Counted from the stretch's first letter, positions 1 through 11,373 are shown. The stretch: DNA of 64,000 bases from Rhizoclosmatium globosum (GCA_002104985.1 MCGO01000005.1:682001-746000); one strand, 5' to 3'. Numbers and translations are program-made. Notes: generated by a model not told the origin, from the sequence alone.

Positions 1-1307
1 GAAAGGGTAAAAAGGTTTGTATTCTGAATATTTGCAAAGCGCTCTAACAGTGACATTTTCAGGACAAGAAGGGCAAAAAGGGAAAGAAAGAGAAAGATAT
101 CACAGCAAATAGAACCATGGAGTCTTTGGTCGAGGAACTCATTCAAACTGGGCTGCTTCAAAGGGTAAGATGCTCTGAAGGGAAATTTCATAATCTGAAC
201 AATAATTACAGCCAACAAAAGTTAATATCAGCGATATTAAAGCCGAATACGATCTCCTCTCTCCAACCGTCACGAAAACGCCTTTGATTCTTCCTACCAT
301 GGCAGAAATCAAACGAGTCATCACGGAGTATTGTATTCTCCCCATTGGGTTTCCTCGACCATCCGAGGTTCCAGGAGCACCATCCGTTCTGTTGTTTGGT
401 CCACACGGAACAGGGAAGACAATGCTTGTTAATGCAGTAGCGACAGAAGCTGGTGCTCAACTTTTTAACTTGTCACCAAGAAACACAGCTGGGCAGTATG
501 TTGGGAAGCAAAATGTGACCAAGATGATCCACATGGTATTCAAGGTAATCACAACGTAAAAAAGTATATTATACTAACGCTTGAGAAGGTTGCCAAAGCG
601 AATCCACCGGCTGTTATTTACATTGATGGAGCTGAAATGATTTTCGCAAAGAAAGTACCAAAAGATGACACGACTGACCCGAAGCGTATCAAGAAAGATC
701 TGTTGAAACAAATGAAGGGATTGAAAGTGGAAGATCGTGTTGTTGTCATGGCATGTAGTTATCAGCCATGGGCAGGTGATATCAAGGCCCTCATTCCACC
801 ATTTGGAAAGGTCTTGTACGTTCCCAAGCCAGATTATGGCTCTCGATTTAGCATTTGGAGAGAATTTATTACAAGAAAAGTGCCTGCACAAGCGAAGGAG
901 ATCAACTATAGCTTGTTATCGAGAATGTCTGAAGGACTATCTGCTGGAGCGATCCATTTGGCTACAGAACGAGTCTTGACTGAACGACGCATGAAACTAG
1001 TATGTTCGCCAAAATCATACTTTGTGTCTCTATCGTCTAAAACGTTGTTACAGTTCCGGACACGCAAGTTGATGACAGCGAGTTCATCGACCAGATTGTC
1101 TCACTCCCACCTCAAGAGCCTGGTGAAGATCAAGAATTCAAAGTAAGGAAAGTTTAAGACTATTGTTCTATTTACACTATGTTCGTGCAGGAATGGTTTG
1201 AGAAAACGCCGATGGTCAAGAAACGCACAGCCTTGCTCACGGCCCCTGAAGATGGAGAAGATGACAAGAAAGGTAAAAAGGGAGACAAAGGAAAGAAGAA
1301 GAAGTAA
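1..1307 (+). CDS. IQCA1: Dynein regulatory complex subunit 11 (IQCA1-like AAA protein), 3' part
   Basis: The 5' end lies outside the window. Exons read about 63-164, 212-544, 589-1003, 1054-1142 and 1191-1307. The protein starts in a Lys/Gly-rich stretch, then has an AAA-type ATPase module: Walker A GPHGTGKT, a Walker B-like VIYIDGAEMIF, and the C-terminal EWFEKTPMVKKRTALL followed by a KKGKKGDKGKKKK tail, the layout of IQCA1/DRC11. DRC11 is part of the nexin-dynein regulatory complex of motile 9+2 axonemes, so the organism probably makes flagellated cells. Intron 3 keeps frame only if the donor is GTTCGC at 1004 rather than the better-looking GTATGT at 1000. The Walker B position has DGAE rather than the usual DE pair, so ATPase activity is uncertain. 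Identity is firm; the intron 3 donor is inferred. Confidence 0.88.
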
Positions 1308-1343
1308 AATGACAATAAATTTATTACTTCAAAGTCCGAATTT

Positions 1344-3599
1344 GATGCAATTCTCGAACGAGAGCCACGCCCTGTCGACACTTCGGCAGAATCTCGGCAA
1401 AGGCTCAGACGCGGTTCTTCTCGATGTTCTCAGCAAGCGCGCCTGCCGTCGTCGCTCGGGATTGCCCTTGATGAGCGCAACGTGTTTCTGCTGGTACTCT
1501 CTCCAACCTTGTCTAACGCCAACTTCAACTTAACCAACCAAACCAAACCAAACAAAGCTCGGAGCGGCGTGCGGAGCCTGGGCCAACATCGCGTCATCGC
1601 CGAGTGCCGGGGCGTCACTTGGTTGGTTCGCATTGAATTCATTCGTTTGTTTGCATCAACTGACCCCACCAATCGAACACTGTCCTGCAACTCGACTCGA
1701 CTCGACCCAATTCAGACGCCTTGTTCCGCATCTTCAAAAACGTGTCGCAATCGCCGGCCGCCTGGAACGTGGCCGTTGAGTCGGTTGCAACGCACATTGC
1801 CGATCTGTTGGCTGCTGTCAGAAACACGGGAAACTTTTCTTTGCTGGCTGTGGCTGTGAAGGCGTCAGTAACGTTGTTCAGTGAGGGAATCAGCGCGTGA
1901 GTCTGGCTGTTTGTATGGGCTCCTTATTCATCACTTGTCAGTCCCTGCTGGCTACCTCCTCGGATTCTCAGAGAAACACTCGTTCTATATATTCGTGAAC
2001 CATCTCGATTCTTTTCTGTTGCAAAGCTGCTTCTCGTTCACATCAACTCAATCATTGCTCATGCAAAACCTTTTGACCACGATTCAACGGCAGTTGTAGT
2101 CGGCTTCCTCATCAACACAACGTCAGTTATTTTTACTATTGCTGTCCTATATTTGCTGAGATTCAATTCATCAAAGGTCGACTGTGGTTTCTGCGAATCT
2201 ACACCAAGCCCCAGATTTCAAAACATTCAACTATGGAATGACGTGCATTTACATTCCCTTCTCGAAAAACAGCAAACAAACACAAAAGACTTTCTCCTCA
2301 CAAAGAGTTATTTCTCACCACCATACTAAGTGCTGATGAGCTTGTGTGTGGACATCCCTCTCTTGACGTGGATCCATCATCAATTTCTCCTGATAACCTC
2401 GTTTTATCAGTCTTGTATTTAATGTCGTTGACGATATCCGTCTCAGAAGTTGCGATTGAAATGCTGTCGCCATCTCAGGACCAAATACAGCCATTCACGT
2501 GTTTCCTTAACCTGCTGGACAGCATTCCGTCTATCACACTGTTGATACATTTTGATTCTCCGTCAAATACGCTTTACGTTCATCTTGTTACTTCTCTGGT
2601 TGTCTTTGCGCAAACAATACCGAGTGAGCTCTGGGTAAATGGATTCGAGCGTGCGATATTTGAAAGCTTTGTGGCATCAGAAACTTTGCTAGTTAAAGTC
2701 TTGTGTTTGGAAGTACTTCTGCTTTTATGTGAAGAAGGTACGCTTTGCACATTTTTGTGAATCCTCACCAAACTCAAATGCCACAGTCCCTCATGAAATT
2801 ATTGCGCATTGGCTCGACGTATGTGAATCGATATTGGCGAGTAATCCTCAAAACTGGATACTATGTAGTCTGACAGGAACACTCGCGCGAAATCTTCTCG
2901 AGAAAGAAACAGTAAAGCTGCGAGCAGCAGGACTCATTGAACAACAACGTGACTGGTTGAATATGTCCAACAATCTTCTTCTCGGCGCGTCAAAATGGAT
3001 GTGGACTCAAGGTGGAACGGGCCGGACAGACGCAACCGGCCATTTGTACTTGGACTTGTCGTTGGGTCTATGGAACACGTTTTTAGGAATGGTTGATGAT
3101 GAAGGCGCGAGTCCTCAGCAGACTATTGGGGTCCTTGAGGGTCTGAGCTGGCCGATTCGGTTTTTAAAGGCGAGTTTAGGGCAGGTTTCGACAGCGGATG
3201 CAACGTTCGAACCTGTTGCTGATGCTGTTGTATGTCTGTTGGAAGGGATGGCGGGCGCTTTTGAAGTTGTTGAAGGATTTAAAAATGAAGGAGTGGACGT
3301 CATTGGTATGCTGTGTCATGTAAGTATAACTTGCATTTATTTACTACTATTTATTCATGCTCTTTAGTTGCACCGGACAGTTTCTGAGCTCTTGGAGGTT
3401 GTTGAAGTTTTTGAAAGAAGTCTGTCTCTGGAGCAGAAAAGTAGGGTAATTCAAACACTCCAAGAATGGATTGTATCAGAGACAAATGGATCATACTTGC
3501 CTCAAGTTCAGAGTGAGTCTTAACTACTTTGCATTTCGATCAATTTAATCAATCTTTATTTTAGGTATACGAGTAATGGAAATACTTAATAAAAAGTAG
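1344..3599 (+). CDS. Hypothetical multi-exon helical protein
   Basis: I do not recognise this protein. Well-supported exons are about 1716-1896, 1972-2121, 2177-2242, 2289-2737, 2787-3319, 3368-3512 and 3565-3599; all junctions keep phase with GT-AG introns of 46-75 nt. The product is leucine-rich and mostly helical, with stretches such as HIADLLAAVRNTGNFSLLAV and ILASNPQNWILCSLTGTLAR, which suggests an ARM/HEAT-like repeat fold, but no repeat register is clear. The first exon is not settled: the ATG at 1344 opens a plausible frame but its donor is weak, and this start lies only 36 nt after the DRC11 stop. The stop codon is 2 nt from the stop of the convergent gene below. No signal peptide or membrane segment is seen. 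Confidence 0.6.
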
Positions 3600-3601
3600 A
3601 C

Positions 3602-4691
3602 TTAGTATGTTACAACAGAGAGAACCGCACGAGAGTTTGGAACATATGTCCAGCTTGAACCCAAAGTCTGCATTCGCCAAAGTGCATTGTCCATCCCAAC
3701 ACCAATGATAGAACCGTCTGATTGCTGTGTTGTACGCGTAACCGCGCCAGAGTTTGGGATCAAGACCCACTTTGCATTCAAATCTTGTTTAATGTAGAGT
3801 TGGTAGTCCATACCCACGCCAAGAATACGACCATCTAATAATACCGTGACATCGAAGACAGAACCTGAATTCATTACTTGCCGCCAATATCCGTTGAGAC
3901 CTGCACGAATCCATAGCTGACTGTCCAAGCCAACGCCAACGTAGGTCACCTTATCGTTAAGGAGGGCAATACTCTTGACACTTCCAGAGTTAGGAACGTA
4001 AGACCACGACCCAGTGAGTGAACTGGCAATCCAAAGAGTATAGTCTGGAGCGACTCCCACAAACCCATTTCCAGGAACCTGAATCAAGTCGATCAACTCT
4101 GCTCTTGACGCAACTTTTGACCATGGGCCATTCAAACCGTTCTTGGAGTACAGTTGTCTGTCCATTCCGATTCCTGTAACCTGCACAGAAGAAGTTCTGC
4201 CACCAACAGTGTTCCATTGTTGCCCCACCATATTACCTAAAGAGGATCGTATTTAGTCTCAATCAAGTATACTCAAAATCAGAATTACCTGCTGGATTGT
4301 ATTCGCATACAAGCATCTTACACCCATTTCCATAGCCAATAGCACATCCAACACTTGTAGTCGAGCCCCAAAGCATTTGACTGGCATGGTTATAACTGTT
4401 TGGCATCATAGGGATAGGTTCTGAACTCCAAAGACCGACAAGAACTTCATTTGAAACCTGAGATGATCCCCATGCCAAGTTTTGGCCATAATTCCCGTTT
4501 CCGCCATGGGCCCCACCTTGACTGTTTGGACGTACACAGCCGGGGTAAGATGCTGATACAGTTGCCCATTCAATTGCTTTTGTTGCGACAGTGTCACTCC
4601 AGGTGAGTGGGACTATGCCATTTGTTGCACGGTACTCGTTGTGAAGGCGAAGGATATTTTGAGAGTCGCTTGGGCTCAGGTTAGTGGACAT
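3602..4691 (-). CDS. CAP/SCP domain fused to five-repeat propeller-like domain, copy 1
   Basis: Two exons, 4691-4289 and 4237-3602, joined by a 51-nt phase-1 intron that falls exactly between the domains. The first ~130 residues are a CAP (SCP/PR-1/Ag5) domain: RLHNEYRATNGIVPLTW, a GNYGQNLAWG box, NHASQMLWGSTTSVGCA and MLVCEY. The remainder has five repeats of about 42 residues with W..VPNSG, then VGVG(M/L)D.QL(Y/W), then about ten residues to the next W. This resembles five-bladed tachylectin-2/tectonin-type sugar-binding propellers, which is inference from repeat length and motif. No signal peptide precedes MSTNLSPSDSQ, unusual for CAP proteins. It is the most diverged of three tandem copies. 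Confidence 0.8.
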
Positions 4692-4863
4692 TGTTAGAGC
4701 TGCTATCTGTTGCGTTCGTGTGCTTTTTTTTTTTGAGTTTTTGCCGAATTTAAGGGAATTTAAGGGTTGAATAGAAGTTCGTCCACGTTGTTCTGCGAAA
4801 TGGAGATAAAGTGCACCACAGGGATTTACTACAAAACAACATAGAAAACTAAACAAATAACCT

Positions 4864-6003
4864 TCATAGAGGAAAATTAAATGTTATGATGGCAGATAGT
4901 ACACAGCAAGAGTCAGGAACTGCAACCCAAGGTGCTTCCATATGCTGTTTTCGCCACAGTGCTTTGTCCATACCAACGCCAAGAATAGAGCCATCTAGCT
5001 GCTGTTTTGCTCGAGTTACAGACCCAGATTGTTGGACCAAGACCCAATTTGCTTTTAAATCTTTTTTGGTGTACAATTTGTTGTCCATTCCAACACCGAG
5101 AAGTGTTCCATCAAAAAGAACTGTGATGTCAAGAACATATCCAGAGTTAGGAACATAATTCCAGGATCCAGCGAGTCCATTCCTTGAATACAACTGGTTG
5201 TCCATCCCAACTCCAACGTATGTGGTTTTATCAGCCATTACGGCGATACTGATAACGCTTCCTGAATTAGGGGCCAAGGACCAACTTCCTGTGAGGGAAG
5301 ACGCTGACCATAAAGTGTTGTCAGGGGCAACACCCACAAATCCTGTTCCTGGAACTTGAATCAAATCAATCAACCTTGCCTTGGACTCAGTCAACTTGTT
5401 CCATTTCCCGTTGAGTCCCTTCTTTCTGTAAAGTTGATTGTCCATCCCAATTCCAGTGATTTGGGGTTCCAAAAGTCCTCCACCAGTATTCCATTGCGCA
5501 CCATCAATATTTCCTACAAAATCGTGTCAAAAAACCATCCAACTTTGAACGCTACCAAACTACATACCAAAGATATCGTACTCACAAACCAACATAACAC
5601 ATTCTTTCCCAACACCTTTAGCACATCCAAGCCGTAAAGAGTCGCCCCACAAGACCTGACTTGCATGGTTATAACTTCCATCAGGACCGCTTCCAACAGG
5701 CAAAGTCGGGATTATTTCTTCCATCCAACCAATCGCGAATTCGGTCATGTCCACGAGATTTGGTTCGTCAAAACCCCAGCCCCAAGCTAGGTTCTGACCG
5801 TATTCGCCGGGACCACCGTGCGCGCCGCCTTGGTCATCGGGTCGGGCACAGTTTGGGTAAGAAGCGGACTGTTTTGCCCAGATGGCTGCGAAACTGGCGA
5901 CTGTGTCGTTCCATACCATTGGAATGATTCCGTGAGCGGCACGGAAATCATTATGCGCGCGAAGGATGCTGTTAGCTTCTGCTGGACTCAAGTTGGTGGA
6001 CAT
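4864..6003 (-). CDS. CAP/SCP domain fused to five-repeat propeller-like domain, copy 2
   Basis: Same architecture and same intron position and phase as its neighbours: CAP domain in 6003-5568, propeller in 5513-4864, 54-nt intron between. CAP landmarks are LRAHNDFRAAHGIIPMVW, GEYGQNLAWGWG, YNHASQVLWGDSLRLGCA and MLVCEYDIFG. Repeats carry the signature ITGIGMDNQLY, FVGVAPDNTLW, YVGVGMDNQLY, LLGVGMDNKLY and ILGVGMDKALW, so five units can be counted. The start at MSTNLSPAEAN lacks a hydrophobic leader; the longer frame upstream is charged and has no leader either. The high similarity to copy 3 suggests a recent duplication. Function unknown; a carbohydrate- or sterol-binding role would be typical of the two parent folds. 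Confidence 0.82.
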
Positions 6004-6276
6004 TTTTTTGGTTTTGTTTTGTTGGCAGCGTGAACTGTGAACTGATTTGGCTTTTGTGTGTTCATTTTGGTACACAGCCACACCCAGCCTCAAATTAAAA
6101 CTTCAAATTGATTTTGCACACATTTGTTACTAACTAATTAAATAATTTCTGTTGCTGTGGCAAATCACACAGTTTTGTATATTAAATGACTTTTGCATGA
6201 ATGTTAAATGAAAAATGATTTATTCTTAAGCTATATGTGTCCAAAAACAAAAAGAAAATAACAACGAGAAGTAGCA

Positions 6277-7410
6277 TTAAAATGTTATGATGACAGACAA
6301 AACGCAGCAAGAATCCGGAACAACGACCCAAGGTGCTTCCATATGTTGCTTTCTGTACAACGCATTGTCCATCCCAACACCAAAAATGGATCCGTCTGGT
6401 TGCTGCTTCGCTCGAGTTACCGATCCAGAACCAGGAGCCAGAACCCATTTCGCCATTAAATCCTCTTTGATGTAAAGCTGGTAGTCCATTCCAACACCAA
6501 GAAGTTTTCCATCAAAAAGAACCGAGACGTCAATCACGGATCCGGATTTCGGAACAAGACTCCAGATGCCCGCAAGTCCGTTTCGGGAATAAAGCTCGTG
6601 ATCCATTCCAACGCCAACGTATGTAGTTTTATCAGCTAAAATTGCAATGCTTATGACAGATCCAGAATTAGGGGCCAAGGACCAAGTTCCTGTGAGAGAG
6701 GTAGCAGACCAGAGTGTGTAGTCAGGAGCAATGCCCACGAATCCAGTTCCTGGAACTTGGATCAAGTCTATCAATTTTGCCTTGGAATCACTGAGTTTGT
6801 TCCATTTTCCTTCCAACCCTTTCTTCCTGTAAAGCTCATTGTCCATCCCAATTCCAGTGATTTGGGGCTCTAAAAGTCCTCCACCAGCATTCCATTGTCC
6901 ACCAATAATGTTTCCTATGAGCAGCGTCAAACTTTATCACTATACAACAAGAAACTACATACCAAACATATCATACTCACAAACAAGCATAACACACATA
7001 TCCCCAACACCTTTCGCACACCCAAGCAAAACAGAATCTCCCCACAAGACTTGACTCGTATGGTTGAAACTCTCATCAGGTCCTGTTCCAACAGGTAACG
7101 TCGGAATCACTTCTCCCATCCAGTCTAACGCGAATTCAGTCACGTTTACGAGGTGTGGTTCCTCATAGTTCCAGGCCCAGTAGAGGTTTTGGCCATATCC
7201 GCCGGGACCGCCGTGGGCGCCGCCTTGGTCTTCGGGGCGGGCACAGTTTGGGTAGGTGGCTGATACGGTTGCCCAAATGGCTGCATAGCTGGCAACTGTG
7301 GTGCTCCATTCAATTGGAATGATTCCGTGAGCGGTGCGGAAGTCATTATGTGCGCGAAGGAGGCTGGAGACTTCAAGTGGACTTAAATTCGTGCTCAAAT
7401 TGGTTGGCAT
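6277..7410 (-). CDS. CAP/SCP domain fused to five-repeat propeller-like domain, copy 3
   Basis: Exons 7410-6963 (CAP) and 6914-6277 (propeller) with a 48-nt phase-1 intron at the domain boundary. CAP motifs: LLRAHNDFRTAHGIIPIEW, GGYGQNLYWAW, FNHTSQVLWGDSVLLGCA and MLVCEYDMFG. The propeller part shares long near-identical stretches with copy 2, for example GGGLLEPQITGIGMDN, and the C-terminal MEAPWV.VPDSCCV is common to copies 2 and 3. The chosen start MPTNLSTNLS aligns with the MSTNLS starts of the other copies; an upstream in-frame Met would add 24 residues with no signal peptide. Intergenic spacers in the array (about 170 and 270 nt) must hold each promoter and terminator. Confidence 0.82.
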
Positions 7411-7578
7411 TTTCGTCTTTCGAAGATTGGAAAATGCTTGCTTTGTGATCAGGGCTCCTTTTGATGTTGCAGCCACATTCAACTATAAATTGAATTTGCG
7501 CAATCTCTGCACTCACTTCGTTAAGCCATATTTTTTTTTATTTGCTCTCACATATCACAATTATTAAATACAAAATTA

Positions 7579-9964
7579 TCAAAACTCCATTCCGTCCACA
7601 TTTGCACCATCCTCCACACCCCCAACACCAACAAGACCCCCAATCCGTTCAATCTCCTCCCGAATTGAATTTGCAACTTTCCCGCTCGCCACGTCTTGTG
7701 CAACTGTGAACGCTTTCATGGCTCGAGCCGGTTGTCCGACTTGGGCGAGACATTTGCCAAGGAGGAACTGGACGGCTGATTCACAAGGGTCTTGGGCCAC
7801 AAGTGGTTCAAGAACGGTAAGGGCTTCGGATGCACGGTTCATGGCGTGGAGGAGGGTTGCGAGGCGGAATGGGTATAGAGGGATATCTGGGCGGAGCTGG
7901 GTTGCGCGACGGTATAAGTCCAATGCTTTTGTTGTTTGCTTCTTTTTCTCGTATACCTACTTGTATTTCAGTAAGCACATCAGGAAAGAAGAAACCGTTA
8001 CCAGTCCCATGTAGACGATCAGAATTGGGTTTGAGCTGTTGATTTGAAGGGCATGGTTCAAGTGAAATTCGGCAAGATCGTACTTCTCCTGAGTCAAGTA
8101 TATATATCCCATCCCAAACCTTGCAGGAGTATCAATTTCAGATTATTGGTGCCACACCAAACAAACACCAACAACTTACCATGCATTATAATGCCTCTTA
8201 TCACACCGAACAGCCGTCCGAAACGATTGCATAGCCTTCTCATTATCCTCCATACTAATATACTCATGTCCGCTCAAAGTATGTGCATACGTGAACTCAG
8301 GATCCAATTGAATCGCACGAGCAAAGCACTTTAACGCGACATCATGTTCCCGTTTCAGGGAAAAGCAGTTTCCAATGGCACACCAGGCTTGTGGCGAGGT
8401 CCGATGTGTTTCAGTGAGTGTATGTGCGAGGTGTGAGAGGGGGACTTGTTTTTTGAGGTGCCATAGGGTTGAGGAGTATATGTCCATTCCGGATACGCGG
8501 TGGGGCTCAAGCGAGCTTTTTTTTATGGCTGTCAGTGATTCAGGAAAGTGTACATGGGTTGGTTTTTACTTACATAGATTTTGCGAACCATTCTTCGGCT
8601 TTACGGTAATCGGCCATTTCGAAATATGATTTTGCTAGCAACTCGGCGACGCGTGCGCTGTTTAGTTCCGCAGGGCATAAGGTTTCAATAATCTTCAGTG
8701 TAGCAGCACAGTCAAACTGCTTATAGCTGAGATATGCCTTCGCCAAAATGAGGATATTCTTCAAGATGGGACAAGAATTGGTTGAGAGGGACGATGGTTG
8801 GAGTTGAATAGGCTGGGGTTTTGGATCAAGTTGAGCGTTTGTGGCCGAAGTTGCTGTCGTCAACTTAGTTCGTTTAGTATCGCGTATATTAGATGGGGCT
8901 GAAGGTTGTCGACGAAGCCTCGTAGCTGGACCGAGCACTGGAACTGCTGAGCTACTGCTTTCATCAATTGTATTCTCTGCCTTAGTTGGAACTACGCTCG
9001 TCTCCAACGTTGTATGTTTGATAGATGAAATATAATTTGAGCAGGCTGTATCGGTGAAATAAATATCTGGGGTCACTTTGAATCCTGTTATCAAAACTTA
9101 ACATAAACAAGTGGAGCGCGACAGGCGGCCATACCCATATCACAAAGGGCTTCAAAGGCAATCCATAAATACGGGTTCTTTTCTAATGCTTGTAACAAGT
9201 ATTGTTGAGCCAAAGAATACGTCGATGCCTGTCTGTTAGAAGTATCAGTGTTGTTCAGATATTGGTATCCGTATTGATTGACTTCTCACTTGCAAATGAG
9301 GCCCATAAGACAAAAGATAGCAGAATCATCCGGACAATACTTTTCGAGGCAGGTCAAAAAAGCAGCATCGAGCTTGGTACTTTCAGTGTGTTTGCTGTTG
9401 TGGGTGGAAGAGCCCTCTCGATCCACATAGAGGAGTGGATTGAATGGCGGCATTATTTTTCGTAGATGCTCTTCTGCTTCTCTTGCATGACCTTTGGCAG
9501 TTGCGGGTTAGAGCAAAACTGAATCAATTGAAGAAGTTACCCACCCAATTCCATTGACGCCTTTGCCAACAAAAACGCCGACATTTTAGCACACACTTTC
9601 AAGAAAGGATCCAATTGCAACGGGTCGATGGCCAGAGCGACCTGGACTTGGCTGAGGAGTTGTTTAGCCGCGTTCCAGTCGCCAGCACAGACAAGCGCGT
9701 GGGCCCTGAGAAGACGCCTGTGTCATTGGTTGATTGATTGATTGATTGATTGGTTGATTTGTGTTAAAGAGAGTCAGAGAAACAGAGCAGAAGAGGCAGA
9801 AACACGCACGCAGCCTCGATTCTCCGCAGACTCGTCTCTGCCGCACAAATGCGCTCAGCCACAAATGCGGCATTCCGAAACAAGAACGAGGCGATGCTCT
9901 GCGAATAGGCAGCAAGGGCGGCCGATGTTGTTGTTGTTGTTGCAGCGATGATGTCTGAAGCCAT
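7579..9964 (-). CDS. CDC27: Anaphase-promoting complex subunit 3 (CDC27), TPR protein
   Basis: Eight exons, roughly 9964-9810, 9717-9545, 9491-9290, 9232-9135, 9084-8574, 8515-8178, 8119-8001 and 7956-7579, sum to 657 codons in frame. The N-terminus (FLFRNAAFVAERICAAE) and the segment EPHRVSGMDIYSSTLWHL are diagnostic of APC3. C-terminal TPRs include PQAWCAIGNCFSLKREHDVA, FTYAHTLSGHEYISMEDNEK and WFGMGYIYLTQEKYDLAEFH. APC3 homodimers bind the IR tails of APC10 and the activators CDC20/CDH1 in the ubiquitin ligase that drives mitotic exit. At 657 aa it is shorter than human CDC27 (about 820 aa) because the acidic/Ser-rich linker between TPR blocks is short (residues about 215-295). Divergent from ERCC8 across a 34-nt gap. 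Confidence 0.9.
9728..9753. repeat. TGAT tetranucleotide repeat in CDC27 intron 1
   Basis: About six tandem TGAT/ATTG units lie inside the 92-nt first intron of the CDC27 gene, near its 3' end. No coding role; likely length-variable between strains. Confidence 0.85.
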
Positions 9965-9998
9965 TTGTTTTGTTTCTTTGGAAAACCAAACAAACTGA
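9965..9998. promoter_or_regulatory. 34-nt bidirectional start region between CDC27 and ERCC8
   Basis: Only 34 nt, T- and A-rich, separate the two divergent start codons. No TATA box is visible. Promoter elements for each gene must therefore overlap the coding sequence or first intron of the other, or 5' UTRs must be nearly absent. Confidence 0.6.
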
Positions 9999-11373
9999 AT
10001 GAACAACAACAAAACACTCTCAAATCGGCGGCACTTTGTCGACACGCGTTGGCGGTCGCTCTCACTTGATCCGCGGCGATCGATCGAACGGACGAGTTCT
10101 GGCGCGGTGACTTCGCTGTCGATTGAAGGTGATGGTCGCTTGTGCGTTCGCTGTTCCTTTCCTAATCGAAGTTAACCTCTGCATCCCAGCCTCCTCTCAG
10201 GCGGCTCTGACTCGCGAATCAGAATATTCGACCTTCAAAACACTCGCTGCAAAAACACTCTGGAACAGGCAAACCAAGTTGCTGTCTCGCCACAAGACAA
10301 GAAACTCGGCCACAAGTTTTCTGTCACAGGCGTTTCTTGGTACCCGCATGATGCTGGTCTGTTTACTAGCTCTTCGTCAGATAAAACTGTCAAGGTGTGG
10401 GATGCGAATGTTATGCAGGTAACAGTGATCAACTGCATTCGGCGTCTTACAATATCTGAAACTGATGTTACAGCCAGCCTGCACATTCAATCTCAAGGAG
10501 AAAGTTTATGTTCATACACTGTCACCCGTCTCATCAGTATATTCTCTGATAGCAGGTTAGTTAAATTGAACGCTCCCCCACGAATTTAATGTTCCCATAA
10601 TTATGCAGCTGGAACTGAATCAAGCTACGTTCGATTATGCGACATGAGGTCAGGTGGATGTGCTCAAATGCTCTCTGGCCACACAAAACAAGTCACCTCC
10701 CTTGCATGGTCAAACCAAAATGAATTCATCCTCGCATCAGGCAGGTCCGAACCGCTTTCACGAATCATAATTCGGAATCTTTTATTCTCATACTGCATTT
10801 TCCTTGTCATATAGTGCAGACAACTCGATTCGGATATGGGATATACGGAAATCAAATTCTTGTCTCACGAAACTCTTACCTCCACCAGAACCTCCCTCCA
10901 CAAACCCGCTTCAGAAACCTGTCGTTATTTCTCTTGCGTTTACACCGACGGACGCGTACCTTGTGTCGGTGAATATGGGGGCTACGTATGATGTGTGGAG
11001 TGTTACAGAAAACAATGAAACCAGTTCTGCTTCTCTCACTCATTATGCGCGACACCCGATACCCGATACGAATTTCTTGGGGATGGAGACAAACAGCGTT
11101 GGTGTGGATGTTGGATGGGGAGGGCGTGTGGGAAAGGAGGTTCTCTTGGTTCCTGGAGTTGGGAGTGGCGGTGGACGAGGGGTTGGTGTGTTTGAAGTGT
11201 GTAGTGGGAAAAGAGTGACTGTTCTGAAAGGACATTTTGGAAGGTGTATATGTGTGCGAGTGCGGAAAGGGCTGGCTGGGGAGGTGGTTAGTGGAGGTGG
11301 GGATGGGGAAGTGTTGGTCTGGACGCCAAGAGATACTCTGGAGGGAGACTTTGAAGATTACTGGAGCGAATAA
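9999..11373 (+). CDS. ERCC8: CSA/ERCC8-like WD40 protein (CRL4 substrate receptor for transcription-coupled repair)
   Basis: Exons 9999-10141, 10190-10418, 10474-10555, 10609-10744 and 10815-11373 give 382 aa, close to human CSA (396 aa). The order matches CSA: an N-terminal segment ending in SLSIEGDGRFLLSGGSDS, then VSWYPHDAGLFTSSSSDKTV, LCDMRSGGCAQMLSGHTKQV and SADNSIRIWDIRKSNSCL. CSA is the WD40 receptor that binds DDB1 in the CUL4 ligase and acts with CSB at stalled RNA polymerase II. The C-terminal blade ends in DYWSE. A poly(A) signal AATAAA overlaps the end of the gene (near 11370). The start ATG was chosen because it is the first in the frame and leads directly into the conserved region. 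Confidence 0.87.

Noticed and set aside
1000..1053. Apparent frameshift in DRC11
   Set aside because: A GTTCGC donor at 1004 restores the frame, and GTTCGT donors are used elsewhere in the window.
1482..1859. 125-codon plus frame overlapping the second exon of the unknown gene
   Set aside because: Arg/Thr/Ser-rich nonsense translation; the alternative frame from 1716 splices cleanly into the next exons.
9728..9753. TGAT repeat considered as a mobile-element or CRISPR signature
   Set aside because: A simple tetranucleotide microsatellite inside an intron; no spacers, inverted repeats or transposase nearby.
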